DNA of 64,000 bases from Caenorhabditis elegans (lineage: Eukaryota > Nematoda > Chromadorea > Rhabditida > Rhabditidae), in contig NC_003283.11 of NCBI RefSeq assembly GCF_000002985.6, forward strand, positions 1,302,001 to 1,366,000, written 5' to 3'. A program made the position numbers and the translations under genes. The notes below the pieces were generated by a model. That model saw nothing but the letters and a program-made list of their open reading frames with translations. It had not been told where the DNA came from and searched no databases. This document shows, piece by piece, positions 36,301 through 51,300 of the stretch (positions are counted from its first letter, which is position 1; each line of letters opens with the position of its first letter).

Positions 36301-39300
36301 AGCGTAAACCTAAGCCTAAGCCTAATCCTAACCTACTTTGCATTTTTGGACCGTTCTTCCATATCTTACAAAATTGTTAATCACTGCTGGCAAGCTTTAT
36401 TTTGGAAAGCCCATTCTTTGCGCTGGCTTGAATATCTCACAAAAGTGTAATCCTGCTAAAAAGTAGTCTACGGATTGATGTTCCCAGAATGCACATGACC
36501 CCCAGAAAACCAAAGAAAATGCAATTATGTTGCAGAGCGCCTCCCACCACATTTCCCGCCCGGTTCAAAGAGGTCATCATCTAGACCCACGTGGTATGGG
36601 ATTTCATTTGGAATCTGTGTGTGGTGCACGCTAACCGCAAACAAGAAGCCCATCCGTTCCGCGTTTGTTCTATTTAAGGAATCATTTATTTTAGGCATAA
36701 AATTCAGATTTCTTTATGTAGATTGTGAAATTTGATTTTTTTCCCAAAATGGAATATTTTTGTTGATTTGTTGATTTTTAGGAAATTGAAAAATAACTTA
36801 AATTTTTGGTTTTTTTTCTTCTTTTAAAAAATATGTATTTTTTTAAATGTTTTTTGCCATTAACAAAAAAAAATGTAGCAGAAATTAACTTTAATGGTCA
36901 ATTTTCTGAACTTTTTTTTTAAATTTTTTGTTATTCGATTTTCCCTTTAAAAAATCGAAAAATCAAAAATTGACACCATTTGCTTCACGTTTTAGCAGAA
37001 ATGAAATATTAGAGGACAAATTGAAGCGAAGTCGAAAAACAGCCAAGATGTGGGCGGGGGTTTCACATTTAATCGTCTTCTTGGTTTTAATTATTTAAAA
37101 AAATTTTTGAAAACATAATTTTTTGCGTTCAATTTTCTACACTTTATACAATATTAATTTAGAAAAAAACCTTGTAAGGTGCCAAAAGTTGATAGAAATA
37201 AAAAAAAACGGGAAACGTCCAATAAACAGGTGGAGCTTAATTTTAGCGTATTATCTTTTTCAATAATTTAAATTTGTTTTGTTTTGCCTCTAAGATCTTA
37301 ATGTTTCGATAATACATAAAAGTGATTTTTAATTCAAAATTCCACCGAAAACTAATTTTTCAAAAGTCTTAAATTAGATCTTAAATTCCATTCCCTTTGC
37401 ATATTGTGCTCCGTATAAGGACAAAAAGTGCGAGAATAGTTGATGAATTATTAAAGATACAATTGTCGGACAATATTGAGTTACTAATTGGCACAAGAAG
37501 GACATTCGATACTCGTTGTTTCTCTTTCCTTCAAATATAAAGTTTTCTCTTCATTTTTGACACGGTTTCGTCTGCCAAAAGCTGTTTTTTTCACACCGGT
37601 TTTTAATCAATTCTTCATTTTCTTCATATCAAACAACGCAGCACAATCTCATTTCATGCAGTGTTGTTGTTGTTGTATTTGGAGGCCTCCGAAAATCTGA
37701 AAACCTCTTCCGAGAAGCACGGAGGTGCTATCTTCTAAATACGATCGGCGTGCCAAAAATAAAACTGCATTAGGGATTTAATTAGAACTAGAGTCTTTCT
37801 TGGAGTTCACCAAGTGCTTGTATTCAGAAATGTCTTTGCCAAAAATGACATTGTCATAGTCACCATGTCAAAACACTCTGTTCCCATCATAAAATTAAAA
37901 TCACTGCCAGTATTCAATAAATTAAGTAATGTTATACGATCACCTCAATTAATAGATGCGGAACAGTGATGTATGGCAAAATTGCCAAATTTGCCCTGTT
38001 TGTCGATCTCGGCAAATTTCAGAAAAGTAAATTTGCCGAATTTGCCGAGCTCGTAGAAATATCAAAACATTTATCATTTTTTGGAGCTTGCTCAGCATGG
38101 CTAAATTGCCGAATTTGCCGAGTTTGCCGAGGTCGGAAAATTTGCCAAATTCGCCCTGTTTGTCGAGCTCGGCAAATTTCAGAAAAGTAAATTTGCCGAA
38201 TTCGCCAAGCTCGTAGAAATATCAAAACATTTATCATTTTTCGGAGCTTGCTCAGCACGTCCAAATTGCCGAATTTGCCGAGTTTGCCGAGCTCGGCAAA
38301 TTTTCCAAACTTGCCGAATTTTCCAACTTTGGCGAGTTCGGAAAATTTGCCAAACTTGCCGAGCTTGCCGAGCTCAACAAATTTTGAAATTTGCCGCACA
38401 CCCCTGATCCGAAAAACTTTAATTTCCGAGCTTTCTTTCATTTTTTTTGTAATTTAAAAATAAAATAAAATAACTCAAGGACCTAATTTTTGACAGAACC
38501 GCGTATTTTTAATTTTTTAGATAAATCAATGTACTGATTCCGAAATGTTGCATACTTGAAAATTTTAATTTAGTATCACTTTTTTTTTTTGAACGCCAAA
38601 ATTAATTTTGACACGGAAAAAGTTCCCATTGCTCTTTTCCGTTTCCTAGGGCATGCGTCATTTCAGGCACCAACGTTTAATTTGAATCAGCTTTCGCGTT
38701 TTTCGATTTTTTCGAAATTGAAAGACGAGACCGCACTTGAAGACGTCGCGAAAGACGTAGGAAGGAGTTGAATGCAAACTTTTAAAGTACGCTGAAATGT
38801 GTCGTTCAATGTACGTTTTTATCAGGGTTGGTGTGTTTTAGTGCGAGAAGGCTCTATGCCTGCCTACCTGCCCCTACCTACCGTACTTGTGCATTTCCGA
38901 GAATATGTACATAGATTGACAAATGTCTTAGTAGTTAATTTTTGAAGTAAGTCGACTGTACTCATCTTTTTCACGTTTACTGCACGTGTTTCCCCCGAAA
39001 AATTATATTTACATACAGATCACGTCATAATGAGAATGAGGGAGGATCTCTCATGATCTCGAGTTTCTCGAAAAATGTTATTGATGGCACATAAGTATGA
39101 CGAAACTTGAGATGACCCATGAGCCAATTTCTTGACTTTCTATATGTTGCTCTCCCGCCATCTTAAGGTTGTCGGCTCTCAATTTCACCCGAGTTTCCTT
39201 TTTTGGCACGTTTCATTATGTTTAGCATCTAACGTATGAGTATATTACTTGTGTATATTATAATCCCTATTTTTTTTGAAAATGATTTGTAAAGCAAAAT

Positions 39301-42300
39301 CGTGTCTCTTTGTATTTTAGGGATCATTTTTTGAATTTTCATTTTCTGGAAATTTTTTGTTCTCTCTTGCTCCCCCGCCCGGCCTAAGCTTAAGCCCCAG
39401 CCTAAGCGTATTCCAAAGTTCAAGCCTAATCCTAAGCCTAAGCCTAAGCTTAAGCCTAAGCCTAAGGCTAAGCCTAAGCCTAAGCCTAAGACTAAGCCTA
39501 AGCCTAAGCCTATTCCTAATCCTCAGCCTAAGTTTAAGCTTAAACCTAAGCCTCAGCCTAAGCCTAAAGCGAAGCCTAAGCCTGAGCCTAAGCCTAAGTC
39601 TAAGCCTAAGCCTAAACCTAAGCCTCAGCCTAAAAATGTGGGGGGTATTATATAAAATTACCGAATTATCAGTGTAAAATGCCATCTGTTGAGCAATTTT
39701 TTGCACCTCATAAACCCACTTCCCCCAAACCTTTTTCCAAATTAATAGCCAATAAACAATGATCAAGTGGTGCATGATCTACTGCTCCACATTTCTTATC
39801 ACATCTTGGTTTAGAAACAACTGTTGTGACCCTCTGCCAAGATACACACACAGACACAGCAGAAGACATTTTTCACGCGGTTTTTCCTTGTTCTTCGAGG
39901 GGGTGCAAAGAAATTGAGAGAAGGAGCAAAAAAAAAACGCACCGAGGCAATGTCAAGAGTTTTACGGCACAAAAATCTTCACTTGTTCATTTCGGGGCAA
40001 TGAGGCGACGACCTTCTGAACTCTTGCGAGTTCTTAGAACTCAGCTAACTTTTTGTTTTTCTTTTTTTTTTCTCACTTGGTTTTTGTGCCAGGATTTTGT
40101 ATGAGTTTTCTAAGATTTTTAATTAGTTTACTAATAAGCAATGTGTGGGGGTTTCCTCAGTAGTTTCTATTTCAAAGACTTTTAAAAGTATGTGACGCCA
40201 CCCTCAGAACTTTACGAGTAAGCTTTGGTCACACTGAAAAAGCACACTGAATTAAATTTGGTGCATTTTGATAGTTTATGATATTTTAAAATTTCGTGGG
40301 AAGCCAGGCATTCAAGCATATGTGCCTGCCTACCGCTTGATTTTTCTGCAATGTTCACGTATAATTCGACAGCAGGTATGCTCCGTGTAGCTCAATATTC
40401 CAATCAAGGCATTTTTTCGGCAAACGCACAAAACTGCTTATTTCATACATGATAACCCAATTTTTTTCATCCAAAGTTAATATAGAAATGTAGAAAAAGG
40501 TTTGTTCTATCTGAAAATAATATTTATTTTTGTTGAAAAACTTCAATAAAATAACCTCAAATAGTACCTGAAAGTTGTAGTTTGCCGAAAAATTTTCAAC
40601 GGCATTTTTTCTGCAAACAGCGACTTTCAGGCACTATTTGAGGTCTTTTTCGAGCTTTTCAATAAGAATAAGTATTATTTTCAGATAGAACAAATCTTTC
40701 TCTACATTTCTATATTATTTTTTTGCTGAAAAAAGTAGGGTTTTCATGTCGAAAAAATGCCGCACAGCCATGTTTCCAATATCCCAGTGAATTCTCCAGT
40801 GCGTACTTTTTTTTCGAAAAACTTATTTCCTTCTTTGCCACTTCTGCAAGCCTTCCACTTCTACCAATGAACCATTGAATTTACATTTTTATTCAATTGG
40901 TCCGTAAGTTCTTTCGGGAAATGAAGTGCAAACCGAATTTAGACCCTTTTCTGGCACTTTTTCTCCCATTTTTCTTGCCTTTCAATTTTGCACCACATGA
41001 AACTTTGCAAAAAGACACCGAAGACCCACATGAACAAAGTCCATCGTGTTTCGTGTTCATTCACCAGCTCTAGACATACAAACATCTTTCAATTCTTAAA
41101 TGTCAGTTGAAAAGGTGAAAAGGCGCGATTTTCAATGTGCCTCTGGCAGTTTATAATTGCAAAGAGCCTGAGAAGCTACTCTTTTTGGTCCGACTTTTTT
41201 AGAGGTCTAGCCAGAAAAAAACCTATGTTTTTTTTTTAATTTCTGATCTTGACGCGACACACCCTTATCAGTGTTGGGACGACCCCGGTCGTTCGCAGGA
41301 ACGCCTTTCCTCACATATTTTTTATGTGCCCGACACTTGCAGGGTTTGGCGCTTTTTACGCTATTTTGGCTGTTGGCGCCAGCTGACAGCCGGCATTTCC
41401 TCATGAATTTTTCGTGCTCCATTGACAATCGCCTGCCGGACAACGCGTGGAAAATTGTCGTGTACTCCACACAGGCAAATACATTCAGCTTTACAACTAA
41501 AATCGAGCCGCGACGCGACACGCAACGCGCCGGAAATCTACCCCAGATATGGCCGAGCCAAATTGGCCTAGTTCGGCAAACTCTTCCATTTCAATTTATG
41601 AGGGAAGCCAGAAATCCGTGAGTTATTTGGCGATTAAATTGAAAAACAGCTATTCAAAATGCGTTGTGACGTCACATTTTTCAAAAATATTTTTTCCCGC
41701 CTTTTGTGTGCAGTGGAGCCACGTACAACAATATAGCTACTGGGCAGGGGTCATAGGATCTCACAAAGACAAAATCTTCTATCTAACTGTTAGCAGAGGC
41801 TCCATACTGATTTCTATGCAACACCAAGCATCACAACTCACCCCGATCCCAGATTTTCTCACTCCAAGTACATTTGACAAGTAGACAAATATACAGGCTA
41901 GTATATCTCTGTGTGTGTATGCTCAAAAAATTCAGCGTCGAGCTCTCTTTTTCTTGCTCTCTCGTACTGTGCTCCTGTGTCGGTGGAGCTCTTGGCGGCT
42001 TTTGGTACTAAACGTTGTATCCGCCGAACTGTAAACATAGACACTTTTGATGTCTCATTCTCTCTTGAAATAGGAGGCTGATTGGAAAGTTTCGAAATCC
42101 ACTTGAGTGTTGTTTCGAATGTTGTAGCTAATTTTTCTTGAAAGATTTTTTCTACGAATAGAATTATCCCGTCACTTTTTATTCGCGAATTCTCGTACCC
42201 GAACCATTTTGAGCTTAAGCTATTATGACTCAATTATCACCCCGAGGCGAAAAATTCTTCCCGCCGTCTAAACTATTTTTCTAATCCGTTTTTTTCAAAG

Positions 42301-45300
42301 AAATTTACGCTTAAGCTGAGGAGAGTGTGCAACTGACATGAGCCTACTTTTCCTTTCCTTATTTCAATTATTTTTTCTTTTCGATTAAGCATTTGATTTT
42401 TTGGCTAAACCCACAAAAGTTCAATAATATAAAAACGACTAAAATTTGAACAGTTTGCAACGGCTCTATATTTGAAAATATTTTTTTTTGAATATCAACA
42501 GTACACACTTAATTACCTTTGTCTTACTTTCTTACTAGTTTTAACATTTCAAAATTATCTTCTCAAGTTCTGTTTTTTTTAATTGAACACATTAAAGGTG
42601 TACCGAAATCTGGGAAATATCTTTAAATGACTCCAAAGTTTTTCCTGATTCCGAATATCTAAGTGAAAAAATTCAAAAAAATTTTCCTGATTTTATATTT
42701 AAGCTTGAAATCGCGATTTTCATTTGCGTTTTTTCGAAATTTTCATTCATTTTTGTTGTATTTTATGGGTTTTTTTAGAAAAATATATTCTGAAATAAAA
42801 TAAAAAAGAAATAAAAATTGATGGAGAAAATCGAATGGGGCAAATGCGCTCCACGGAGAATTTATTCAGGCGCGCATTTGAAAAATCTCATGGGTATGCA
42901 AATGAAAATCGCGATTTCAAGCTCAAATTTAACATCAGGGAAATTTTTTTGATTTTTTTCACTTAGATATTCGGAATCAAGGAAAAATTTGGAGTCATTT
43001 AAAAATATTACCCAGAATTCGGTACCTCACCTTTAAAGCATTTCTTCAATCCTAAACTTTTGAAAAATGCCAGGCTCTACAAAAATTGGTGTCACACCAA
43101 ATTTTCGACGTTGAAAAATCAAAAAATCATGGTCCAAATGTGTTCTTTGAAAGCTGTGAAACTTTTGAAATTAGATATGGAATACGTGACAAAAATAACA
43201 TTGACCTCTGGATTTAGAGATTAAAACTTCATAAAACAGTCCGAAATTGCTGTGAATTTAGTTAGTTGTTGTACCGCTACACAATTTTCCGATTGCTCCT
43301 TGAGCTCAGCTTCTCATATTAAAATTAAAATTTCAAATGCAATTTAAAATTAAAAATAACTACGATATAGTTCATTCATTTGAAAATTGACACCTCGTTG
43401 AGAATTCCCACTTTTAAAGATTTAAAGAATCTTCAAAAATCATTAAAACAACTTTGAGCAGAAAGTTGAAATTTTCGGTGCTCCAAATGAAAAATTCGAG
43501 TCAATTGTCAAATCTCTTAATTTACAAAAACGTCTTATTATCAATCAGTCATCCCAATTGGTACATTTCAAAAAATGCTCTTTCAATCTTTTATTAAAAG
43601 TGTATGTACTATATTCTAGCCCATCCATTTGTAATTTGACACCCTCCACTAACACTCCGAGATTTCGGAAAAAAACATGAGTATATAAACTTGAAAATTG
43701 TTCTTTGAATGTATCATAGATAGCCTTTTGTTTTAAAACCTTATTTTTGAATTACGTGTTTCTCCTCTCGTTGGTAAACCTACAGTACTCCTACCGGTCA
43801 TCAATTTCATTCTGAAAGGGAGCTCCATAAGGTAGAAGCCCACTTAAGACGCAGCCACGAAAAAAGTGTGCTCCAAAATTATATCGTTGACAGCTGCTCA
43901 TTGACGGTTCCTCACATTTTCCTTGCTTGGCGCGATAGATAGATTTTTTCTAACTCGTCACCTTAATCCTTATTTACCATAAATTTTTCTGACGTCAACA
44001 ACATATAAGGTTCCATGAAAAAGGGAAATATTTGGAAAATAGAGGCTCCTATTCTTCATTCTTTTATTTCTTTATGTATTGTATTTACCAGAATCACTTC
44101 CAGTCATTTATTCCCAAATTGAATAGATAACTTTTTCACATAATTTTTCATTAGAAAATAGACATCTAAAAAACAGTGGCATTTGCTAACTATAAGTTTT
44201 GAGTGTACCTTCACCACTGTGAGCCCCTGGTGGCAATTCAAAAATTTAATTTTGCGAATAAAAAAATTTTGAAAAAATATAATTTTAGAACAGTATCATT
44301 TTCCAAATCTTTTGGGACAAATCATCCCATTTTCCCACTCCATTTCCAAACTTTTTTATTGCATTTTTTTTCTTGTCCTATTCTCTGCCGATTTTCGCCC
44401 ATTTTTTCCCAACCGTCCCCCGCGTCCTTCTCCTTCTCTTCCTCTTTTCTTCCTAGCTCTCTTTTGCAAAATCTCCAATTTCATTGTTTTTTTTTTCGAG
44501 GAATTCGCACCCATACTCCCGAGTATTACTACCATTAATTTTTTGTTTTGCTTTTTGAAACAGAAATATGTAGTAATTAATTTCCTTGTCGTACCAAAAA
44601 ATATGAAATTGCACAGTAATCCTATCTTGTTTTCAATTTGGTATTATTTTATTTCGATCTTCGTCCGTTCTGCGAAATGTAGTTTTTTTTCTTCGAAAAG
44701 AAATTATTATTGTAATATTGAATGCATCTTCCGCGTATTTCAATGGACACCATTATCTTTTTTTTAATTCACCCGAAATTGTTTTCGTAAACTCAAATTT
44801 TTTCAGGTCCGCAACATAATTTAAAGGCTCAGCGGAATGATTTCTCCAAAGTTCTTCGTTTTCTAAAATTTCTCAGAACGCATGCTACAATCACGATTTC
44901 TCATGGCACATTTTTTGGAATTTTAGTTTTCTATTCAATGTTGTCGTCCGTTTTAGTTTTTTTGTTTTGCTATCCCTTGTAATCTAAATTCTTGAAAAAC
45001 AAGATTCGCCGGGCGTCTCGAAATATAGTTCGTTAGGATTAAAAAATTTCAGTGAGTTTTTTTGAGTTTGGATTGCGTAAAATTACTAGAGGTTGTAGAT
45101 TCTGGAGTCACGGATATCTGGCTTCCCTCATAAATTGAAATGGTAGAGTTTGCCGAACTAGGCCATTTTGGCTCGGCCATAGCTGGGGTAGATTTACGGC
45201 GCGTTGCGTGTCGCGTCGCGGCTCGATTTTAGTTGTAAAACACGCAGTGGAGTACACGACTTTCCCACGCGTTGTCCGGCAGGCGATTGTCAATGGAGCG

Positions 45301-48300
45301 CAGTTGAAAATCTGGGTAAAATTTTGGCTGAGTTTTTCAAAGCTTGAAATAAAAATAGGAGTAATTTATTATACTTTTTTTTGAATTTTTTTGAGTACAT
45401 TCACACAAAATTTTTGATTAAACAAAATTGGGCTACCTCGTATCCTCTCGCTAGAAGACCTATATAGAAGGAAAAGTGGCTAGAAACCCAGAAAATGTCG
45501 GCTGCTATGAAATGACAGTAGACAAAAAAAGCTGTCATTCATGCTCTCTTAATTGCATTTCATAAACAAACTCTTGCCTGATGTAATTCGAATTTTCCAA
45601 CTTGTTCTCCCAAGTATCCGTTTCCACTTCCACCACATTTCCCGATAAAAAACTGAAAAAGCTGTTTCTCTCCAAACAGCCACCGATGACGCACGTCATT
45701 TACTACTCAGATGATCAATGTTTCCTTTTATCTAGTGAACCTAATTTCTAGGGTACATTTATATACCGTATTTCCTCTATTAGTATTTTACACGACTACT
45801 GTACTTTGAAAGGTTAATTTGAAATATATGAATAAATTATTAACTACAAAACTATAGGAAAAATGAACTAACAAATGTTTTGTCAGTTGAAAATTTTGGT
45901 AATTGTGTATAACATGTTGAAAGTAAATTTAATTTTTTTTAAAATTTATTAACTTGATCTTAACACATTTTTCCTTTTTATGTCCCGTTTTTTCTTGTAT
46001 CTGGGCACAGACTTTCTGTGTTTTTTTGTGTTTTTCTTTCTTTTTGGATTTTGCCATTTTAGTCTTTTTTCTTAGAATTTTTACTCTTTTTTCACGGGTT
46101 ATGTGTTTTTTTTCTTTTATCTTTTCTCAGAATTCTCGAGTATTCTTGATGTTCTATCTTCTATCTTCCCCGCGCGGCTCACCCAGCCTACGCATTAGCC
46201 TAAGCTTAAGCCAAAGCATAAGTCTAAGATTAAGCCTAAGCCTAAGCCTGAGCCTAAACCCAAGCCCAAGCCTAAGCCTAAGCCTAAGCCTGAGCCTAAG
46301 CCCAAGCCCAAGCCAAAGTCTAAGCCTAAACCAAAACCTAAGGTACAGTAAAACGCTTTTGTAAATGAATGCAAAACGAGTAAAAAAATAGTTGAAAAGT
46401 TTAAAGAAGTTAGACAAAAAGAGGCAACATACATATTTTTCAACAATTCTAAATTTTGATATCATGCTTCAGAAGGAAAACAAACAAAACACCATATCTA
46501 TAGAATAGTCAGATTTTGACGTTTTCATTTTTTATAGAAGCTACGTCATCTAATGTCACATGAGGCATTTTTGTGACAGATTTCCTGAACATGAACATGA
46601 GACGCTTGAGCTTACTAGCAAATAACTTTTCAGACATGAATTCGAGAAATGGTATTTTTTCGTTCAAAATGGGTACAAGAAATACTAATATTGACACATC
46701 AGTTTCAGAATATATTTTATAACTTTTAATTTTGTTTACAAAAGTTTGACTTTTTAGCTTTAAAGTTTTCGTACCAAGTGCCAAGATAAAATATGACAAC
46801 CAGCATTTTTTCTAACCTATAATTATTTGCCCTAACCCCTCACTCACTCAGTCAGTTACTCGAAAAAGTTTACACAGAAAAACACTAATTCCGACGTACC
46901 GAATTAACTGCTAACCTGTCAAATTCAGTCTTTTGCCATGCAGGCAATGCACTTTTCCCCAAGTTTTTTTTTTTTCAAAATTAGCTCTACAACTTTCATC
47001 CTCGTAAAGCCCCTTCCCGCAAATAGTTCCGCTTTTGAGACTTTTCAGGAATTCCGACCAAATTTTCCCAATTTTTTATGTATGAATAGAGATCGTGGCT
47101 AGTCTAAAAGTGTACGTTGATATCTGTCAAACAAAATTTGATATATTCGGATGGAGTCGGAAGATGAAAGATTAATTTTTGAAATTAGACAGTTTGCCAC
47201 ATCTTCGGGTACACTCTTCAAAAACACAAAAAGTTAATAATTTAAATATTTTTTTTGATTCTTGAATTTTCTGAAAATTCGTTAGTGTCTCTTTCTCAAC
47301 CCGCACAGCCTAAGTCTCAGCCGAAGCCTTAGACTAAGCCTAAGTACAAGCCTAAGCCTAGACCTAAGCATAAAAATGAGGGGTATAATATACAATCAAT
47401 AATTGGTAATTGTATATTATACCCCTCATTTTGAGGCCTAGGCTTAGACTTAGGCTTAGGCTAAGGCTAAGTCTTAGGCTTATGCTTAGGTTTAGGCTTA
47501 GAATTGGGCTGAGGCTTAGACTTAGGCTTAGGCCTAGAATCGAAGTTCATCCAAATCCGCAGCATATTTCATGTGGTCTGTTTTTTACAAAATGCCACTG
47601 TATACGGTCCTACTGATCTTCATTTCAAAAACCGACAAGGAACATAAATAAGTTGTTGAGAACAACTACGTGGGCACTTGAGAGTCAGACAACACAGTCT
47701 TTGAGCATTGGGGAAAGCCTTGACTTTTGTTTGAGGAGTCAAAAATTGTATAGAACGGTACAAAACTTTCCATCAAATTTCACAGTTTCCACTAGGAAAT
47801 TTTTTCTACTCAACCAACTAAAATTTATGCATTAAAATGGCTTCAACCCAAAAAAAAACCAGTGGATTCAAATTCCAATCCTATCAGTTTCAACCTAACA
47901 TGTCCTTTCCAATACACCTAATTGAATAATCCGTGTATACACATACACATACACAAACCCAATATCAACACAGGAGGCGGACGGACATTCATTCAATTTC
48001 ACTCAATCTTCTTCTTTTCCTCTCATCCTTTTCTCTCTCTCTATCTCAATAGTCACAATGTGATGGTGTCCCCAAGCCGGAAAGGGCTCTGTCTTTCTTT
48101 TTTTATTTCCATCCCCCGGCGCCACCATCGCCACCAACACTTTGTTGGTGTGTTGACATGACAAAAGATGATGCCCCCGAAAATGAAAGCATCATTCATC
48201 AGCCGCGGCGGAAGCCCGGACATGTGCTCAAACCAGGAGCATTCGATTTCCTCCATTTTCCCATGTTTATGCTTTTGATTCATTTTATCATATTAGCTCG

Positions 48301-51300
48301 AGCTTACTATTTGTTTTGGAAGTTGTTATTTTAGAAAATTCTAGTATACTGTAAAGTCCACTAAGATCAAATTGAACAAATACAGTACCCACAGAGATAT
48401 TTCAAAATGGCGGCTGCGCAAAAGGGAGAACGCTTTTAAGGGGACTTGAAATCGTCTGAAAACAAGTAATTTCATAATAAAATTTCTTGAAAACTTTTCA
48501 AAAAAAAACGTTATGGCGGCTTAAAATAATGACCTTAAATTAGTTACAATTTGAAATTTGACCGACTTGGTGATGTAGCAGCTGTTGGAGACTAACTTTT
48601 TTGGAATTACCGTCTAATTTTGGTTAATAAAAATCTTGAGTTTTCAAATTTATTTAGTTATTTTATTTTATTTTCGGTTAAAACAATTTCCCCACATTTT
48701 TTCGAAATTTTGTCAGCTAACTAGAAATGTGTTCGATTGCCCAAAATCATATTTTCTGATTGCCCCCAATGATCTTATATAAATTGTCAATTTCCAAGTG
48801 GGGTTCCAGTTGGAACCAAGGTCTATTTCCTGTATTCATCCATCAGCCTTCTATAGAATCTATTTTAGAATGATCTATGCAAAATGACTTTTCATACTCA
48901 TTCTAGGCACAATTTTGTATCTAAATTCTTATTTTGAAGTTCCAGAGTAATCGGTTTTCTTTGTAAGATTGAGAATTAACATTGTTCCAATTAAAAAAAG
49001 TTGACTTAATTTTCGCCCTAACCAGAAAATTTCTAGACTCATCTATAATAAGTTCGTATTGTAATGACACTTTTTTTTTCTAATTTGAGCATTTCCCACT
49101 CAAAAAACTGAACCATTACCCGTGCCACCATGATCAATCATCCATAACTTTTCTTAGCCGAAACACCCATGTGATCTTTTTTTTCCTCATTTTTTATACT
49201 GGTCCCATCCCAGCCCATCTTCACCTTTTATTCCCTCTTCTACCGCACTTGCTCGCAAAATCCAATCGAGTTAGCTTCCCGTCCGCGAAAAGTCCCATAA
49301 ACCGTTTTTTATTTATTTTACTTTAGCTTTTCAATCACCTCAAGCTCGAGACCACGAGACGTAGTTTTTTCTCAAGAAATTTGATTTATTCAAAAAAGTG
49401 TGAAACTTCTGGAGCGGTGCCAAGTCCATCCAATTAACTAGGTGCTTACATATTACATATTCTCGGCTTGCAGGATGTAACTTTTATTGTGTTGTTGGTT
49501 GAAAGAAGAGGAATAACTGAAGATTTTAGTCATATCGAGCATCCATGTTTGCAAAATTATTTTCTTTGCGTTAAACTGGAATGTTTAATAGATCATAGAT
49601 CAGAGTTTGACATAATGTTTAGGCCTTTTTGAACTAACTATAAGACAACAAATATATAAATAATTCATATTTTCAAATTTCAAAAACACATCTGTACCCG
49701 GGCACCTATTTTACATATTTATTGAACCTTATTATAATTGCTCTTTCCCACCCTCAACTTTATCAGTATCTGTTTTGACCTGAAAATTTATGCTTTCCTC
49801 CTGCATTAAAAATCTTTTTCTCAGAAATTTGAACCGCCGGAAATCTTGATTTATTTGAAAATAACTTGCTTCCTTACTTCTTCATCAGACACTTTTTGAA
49901 CGAGAACTTCGATGTCCTCAATTTAAAGTTGCACACAAAATGTACACTTGTCTCTGTCTTTTAATTTAATCCGTATCCCTCTTTGAGTTTTCTTCGGCTG
50001 CTACTAAAATTGGCAGAGCTTCTGGGTTCGGGTTTTTTTTTCTTCTTTTATAACTATATGTTTTCCTTCTCCGTCACATCGTCCTTAACTTTTCCAAAAA
50101 ATTATCATCATAACTCATTTTACAGCTCGAAAAATGTGTCAACAATGAATGCAACAATGGCGCCACTCACAACGACTATATCGCCACTATATGAAGAACA
50201 TGATGATCCATACATCAACTACAGTTTGTGCTACACACCATTGCATGACGAAACATATAAGTGAGCTATTAAATTGTCTTCTGGAGATCTTCTGGAAAAT
50301 TCGAGAAAATTCTGGAATGTTCTAGAACCTCCTGGAAATTTCGAGAAAATTCTGAAATGTTCTAGACCCTTCTGGACAACTCGTGAAAATTCTGAAATGT
50401 TCTAGATTTTTCCGAAAATTCGAGAAAATTTTGGAATGTTCTAGGGCGTATTGGAAAGTTCAAAAAAAAATTCTGGAATATTTGGAACCTTCTGGAAAAA
50501 TCGAGAAAATTCTGGAATGTTCTAGAACCTTCTGGAAAATTTGAGAAAATTCTGCAATGATCTAGAACCAACTGGAAACCTCAAAAAAATTCTTGAGTGT
50601 TCTTGAACCTTCCGGAAAATTCGAGGAAGTTCTGGAATGTTCTACAACATTCTGGGAAATTCGAAAAAATTCTGGAATGTTCTAGAACCTTCTGGAAACC
50701 TCTAGAAAATTCTGAAATGTTCTAGAACCTCTAGGAAAAAATGAGAGAATTTTGGAATGTTCTAGAACCTCGTGGAAAATTTAAGGAAGTTGGAATGCTC
50801 TAGGACGTCCTGGAAAATATTTAATTTCAATTTCATTTCATTTCCAATTTCATAAACTTGGAAGAACCCCTATAATTGTTTCTTGAAACAATTTTGACTT
50901 TGATCGGAATATTTATTTTCTCAACTTCAAAACGAAAAGTTTACAATTCTCATTTCAGACTTTGACCTTAGAATCAAATTTGATAAAAGCGCGGAAAATC
51001 AAAGCCAGGCACATCCGTTTCCGCATTATGCAAAATGCTTCCAATAGTCCAACTTTTCAACATTTTTCTAGGAAAAACTAGAAAAAAAAACAGAAAACTC
51101 TTTTCAGAACGTTCTCCGTGATTCTCAATGGATACATAACAACCGGTGTCATATTGTTCGGAACGATCGGAAATCTGAATGGTGTCAAAAGTGTGCATGT
51201 CACCTCGTTGGACAAGAACCGCGGAGTGGTTTTGGCAGTTTCCATGCTGGCGCTGGCCTTCTGGGATACTGTACTCTTGTGGTCCGCGTTTTTCTACTAC

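Larger units (their letters stand above)
34687..50116. other. Interior of giant amnionless intron; no gene
   Basis: Sequence between the exon at 33938 and the nested glb-33 gene. A 118-codon plus frame at 35512-35868 starts with a true ATG but has no motif or splice context. Minus frames at 41898-42233 and 46509-46799 look partly protein-like but lack ATG starts. A fairly GC-rich block at 48050-48300 upstream of glb-33 may be regulatory. A half-copy of the GCAGCGGCTGG palindrome is at 48430-48610. The individual repeats are listed separately. Confidence 0.45.

Noticed and set aside
41207..41621. Overlapping frames of 104-116 codons on both strands
   Set aside because: They coincide with the dispersed GCGCGTTGCG repeat, and the same translations recur at 8491-8914, 45108-45293 and 54745-54930.
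41898..42233. 111-codon minus frame that looks partly protein-like
   Set aside because: It starts at a TTG, has no family resemblance and no phased splice partner nearby; it lies in the giant intron.
46509..46799. 96-codon minus frame
   Set aside because: No ATG at its start, no motif, no splice context. Could be old coding sequence but cannot be supported.
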